Positions 54,261-56,187 of a DNA stretch of 56,187 nucleotides are shown in pieces (position 1 is the stretch's first letter; every line of letters starts with the position of its first letter). Both the position numbers and the translations under genes were made by a program. The notes under the pieces were generated by a model. The model was not told the origin of the DNA, searched no databases, and saw only the letters and a list, made by a program, of their open reading frames with translations. Origin of the DNA: Chlorokybus atmophyticus. Taxonomy: Eukaryota; Streptophyta; Chlorokybophyceae; Chlorokybales; Chlorokybaceae. The stretch lies in NCBI GenBank assembly GCA_009103225.1, contig RHPI01002368.1, positions 1-56,187 on the forward strand, read 5' to 3'.

Positions 54261-56187
54261 GACTTGGATGAAACCGTCTGTGACCCACACAGTGTATTGA
54301 CGCACGTAAGCCTTGAGGGCGCCGCCGGCAGCAGCAACGATGTCAAAGGTGTTCTCCACCTGAGAAAGAAAGAAAGGTAGATGTGGGTACTCTGGAACAC
54401 ACGCTCATACATAAACCCAGGCATACACACCCACTCACAGACACACAACACTATCACTTACGCTAGCTCCGTTGATGGCCACATTCATGGTCCTCTGTCC
54501 CGTATTCGTCCAATAGAACTCCGCCCAGTTCAGACTCACATAATAGTTCCCGTTGGTCACCGGCACCTTGTAGTAGAAGTTCCCGTATCTCTCCCTCTGA
54601 TAGATGGGCATGCGGCCGTCGGACGCGCCGGTGATGGCCTTGTTGGTGCCCGCGCTGGCCCCGCCCGTGAAGTAGACGTCCTTGAGCCAGGTGAGGCCGG
54701 AGGAGTCGACGAAGTTGGCGATGGAACCGCAAGCGATGGCAATAGAGGTGGTGCCTGTAGAGAAAGAGCGCGAGAGGTTAGAGATAGGCACATACACATA
54801 CACGCGCACACATGCGCGTGCGTGCATGCACACATGCACACACCTGCTACTGGGGGTGGGGGTGATGAGGGTGGAGAGGGTGGTGGAAGAGGGCGAGGAG
54901 GAGGGGACTTGGCCAACGGAGGAGGAGGGGGACTGCAACACACAACAAGAGAGTGAGTCCTGATACCTGTTTAACAACATAACAGAAACTGATTGTGCAG
55001 TATGTTGCGCGCGCGTGTGTGTGTGTGTGTGTGCATCTGTGTGCCACACACACACCTCTTCTTTGGTGGCGGTGGCATCGGCGGGCTGGGCGGGCTCGGT
55101 GGCGGGTTCGGCGGACTCGGTGGCGGCGGGCTCGGAATATTGCTCGGAAGCGTCTTCGTGACTTTGATCCCGTCAACCTTCGCATTATCCTTGACAGAAA
55201 CGAACTGTATGTTGAGGTTGCCGTCGGCGACGTACGTCGTGAACGTGCGCTGGACGGCCACGTAAGGGGCGAACGCGTCGTCAAAGATGTCGTAGTTGGT
55301 AAGGACGGGGGAGCCTTCTAACAACACATTGAAGACGCGGGAACCGCCCTGAAGAGAGAAGTGTGTGTGTGTGTGTGCGTGTGTGTGCGCGTGCGCGTGC
55401 GCGTGTGTGCGTAAGTTCACACATGCCCTTGCCCATGCGCGCGCGTGTGTATGTGTATTCGTGTGCATGTGCACTTTGTCCGATTGTACCTGAGTCCAGT
55501 AGAACTCGGCGAAGTTCAGTGTGACGTCGTACCACCCTGGTGGCGTGAGCTTGAACGTGTACATGAAGTTGTTGCCAAAGTGCTCGTTCTGGTACAGTGG
55601 CATGTACGCCGGGTCCACACCTGGTTGACACATAGAGACATGTCACACATCGACACACAGCTTGCGCTCAAAAGACCCCTCTTGTAGTGGTGTCGTGTAA
55701 AAACGTACCGCTGATAGACTTGCTGGTGGACGCCAACGAACCCGCATTGTAGCCGTAATCAGCAGCCCAGATGGCCCCATCAGGAGCTGCACAAACACAC
55801 ACACACAACGTCAGAGCCAGCTCACATACGTAGCTGTGCGTCGAACACATCTCACACACATGCACCCATCCACCCACCCACACACACTCTCTCACCTCTG
55901 ATCGCTACTTTGCTCCCGCACGCCACGTACAGTCCCGCTGGCGGTGGTGGTGGCGGTGGCGGCGGCGCCACGGGTGGTGAGGGTGGCGGGGACGGGGGCG
56001 GGTTGGGTGCGGGCGGAGGTGCGGTGTACACCACGGCGGAGGAGGTGACCACCTGGATGGCGTTGCACTGGGGGTTGTCCTTGACCTGGATGAACTGGAT
56101 GTTGAGGTTGCCGTCCAGAACGACCACGGTGAAGGTGCGCTGGGTGGCGCGGTAGGCACCGCCGGCATCCGCAAAGATATCTGCGGG
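54198..56187 (-). CDS. Secreted/wall-type protein with repeated malectin domains and PPSPP linkers (3' part)
   Basis: Seven exons join in frame with GT-AG introns: 56187-55896, 55786-55709, 55620-55490, 55348-55056, 54932-54844, 54754-54462 and 54359-54198, stop TAG. They encode the end of one malectin domain, a complete second and a complete third. Each has an IACGS or VACGS start, an LNFAEFYWT or LNWAEFYWT core and an IQF-VKDN end. The linkers are pure PPPSPP-type spacers (two visible, plus a PPPLAKSPPP exon). Malectin domains bind di- or oligosaccharides. With hydroxyproline-type linkers this suggests an extracellular or wall glycoprotein. The 5' end lies right of the window. Intron positions recur in equivalent places in successive domains, so the repeats arose by exon-set duplication. 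Confidence 0.9.
55360..55470. repeat. GT/GC-rich simple repeats in malectin gene introns
   Basis: The intron between 55348 and 55490 is largely (GT)n and (GC)n. Similar tracts fill the introns at 54780-54843 and 55010-55055, and a GT/CA tract lies at 55790-55890. They seem to be a general feature of the introns of this gene. Confidence 0.85.

Noticed and set aside
54557-54943. Pro/Ala/Arg-rich overlapping frames in the malectin gene
   Set aside because: Out-of-frame readings across the intron and exon 54462-54754; the spliced frame explains the sequence better.

Overview
The window looks like repeat-dense nuclear DNA from a eukaryotic alga, most likely a chlorophyte or prasinophyte-type green alga. 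The evidence is spliced genes with GT-AG introns, a secreted malectin protein with Pro/Ser-rich (PPSPP) linkers, a papain-type protease with a proline-rich tail, a secreted-protein exon carrying an RRRLLQ motif, and TTAGGG-type interstitial telomere repeats. The lineage is an inference; no rRNA or organelle marker is present. Very little of the window is single-copy host gene. Most of it is layered mobile DNA in several states of decay.

Layout. 155-7228 (minus): a nearly complete Ty3/gypsy retrotransposon whose Gag-protease ORF continues into a C5 cytosine DNA methyltransferase and whose integrase ends in a PHD finger. 8.2-13.2 kb (minus): poorly recognised exons, a short interstitial telomeric array and a 17-unit armadillo-repeat ORF that is being reshaped by 252-bp tandem duplications. 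15.9-17.3 kb (minus): a second, unrelated C5 methyltransferase of the short phage-like type, preceded by a Tudor-like segment and broken by frameshifts. 18.2-21.7 kb (minus): a PIN-like nuclease plus CXC (Tesmin/TSO1) gene split by a 2-kb palindrome-rich insertion that itself holds a tRNA-like/SINE segment. 22243-25553 (plus): a pogo/Tigger-type DNA transposon with terminal inverted repeats and a TA target duplication. 26.1-30.9 kb (plus): an intron-rich coiled-coil gene followed by a DUF6589-like domain. 31-34.9 kb: palindromic repeats and two LTRs of one family in opposite orientation.

35.3-37.7 kb (minus): a papain-family cysteine protease gene. 38.7-39.7 kb (plus): a second pogo-like transposase remnant with a perfect 32-bp foldback and an in-frame 168-bp tandem duplication. 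40288-43532: a non-autonomous element with terminal inverted repeats, into which an LTR retrotransposon inserted and left a solo LTR (41378-41920, TGCAC duplication). 44-46.7 kb (minus): a truncated gypsy relative (Gag and protease only). 47.9-54.3 kb: two diverged copies of a segmental duplication, one of which carries off the last part of the malectin gene. 54198-56187 (minus): a cleanly spliced malectin-domain gene running off the right end.

The most unusual content is the pairing, within 17 kb, of two independent DNA methyltransferase genes with chromatin-reader-like modules: a PHD finger on the retrotransposon and a Tudor-like segment next to the phage-type enzyme. Both copies here are damaged, so intact relatives elsewhere in the genome would be needed to see the working systems.
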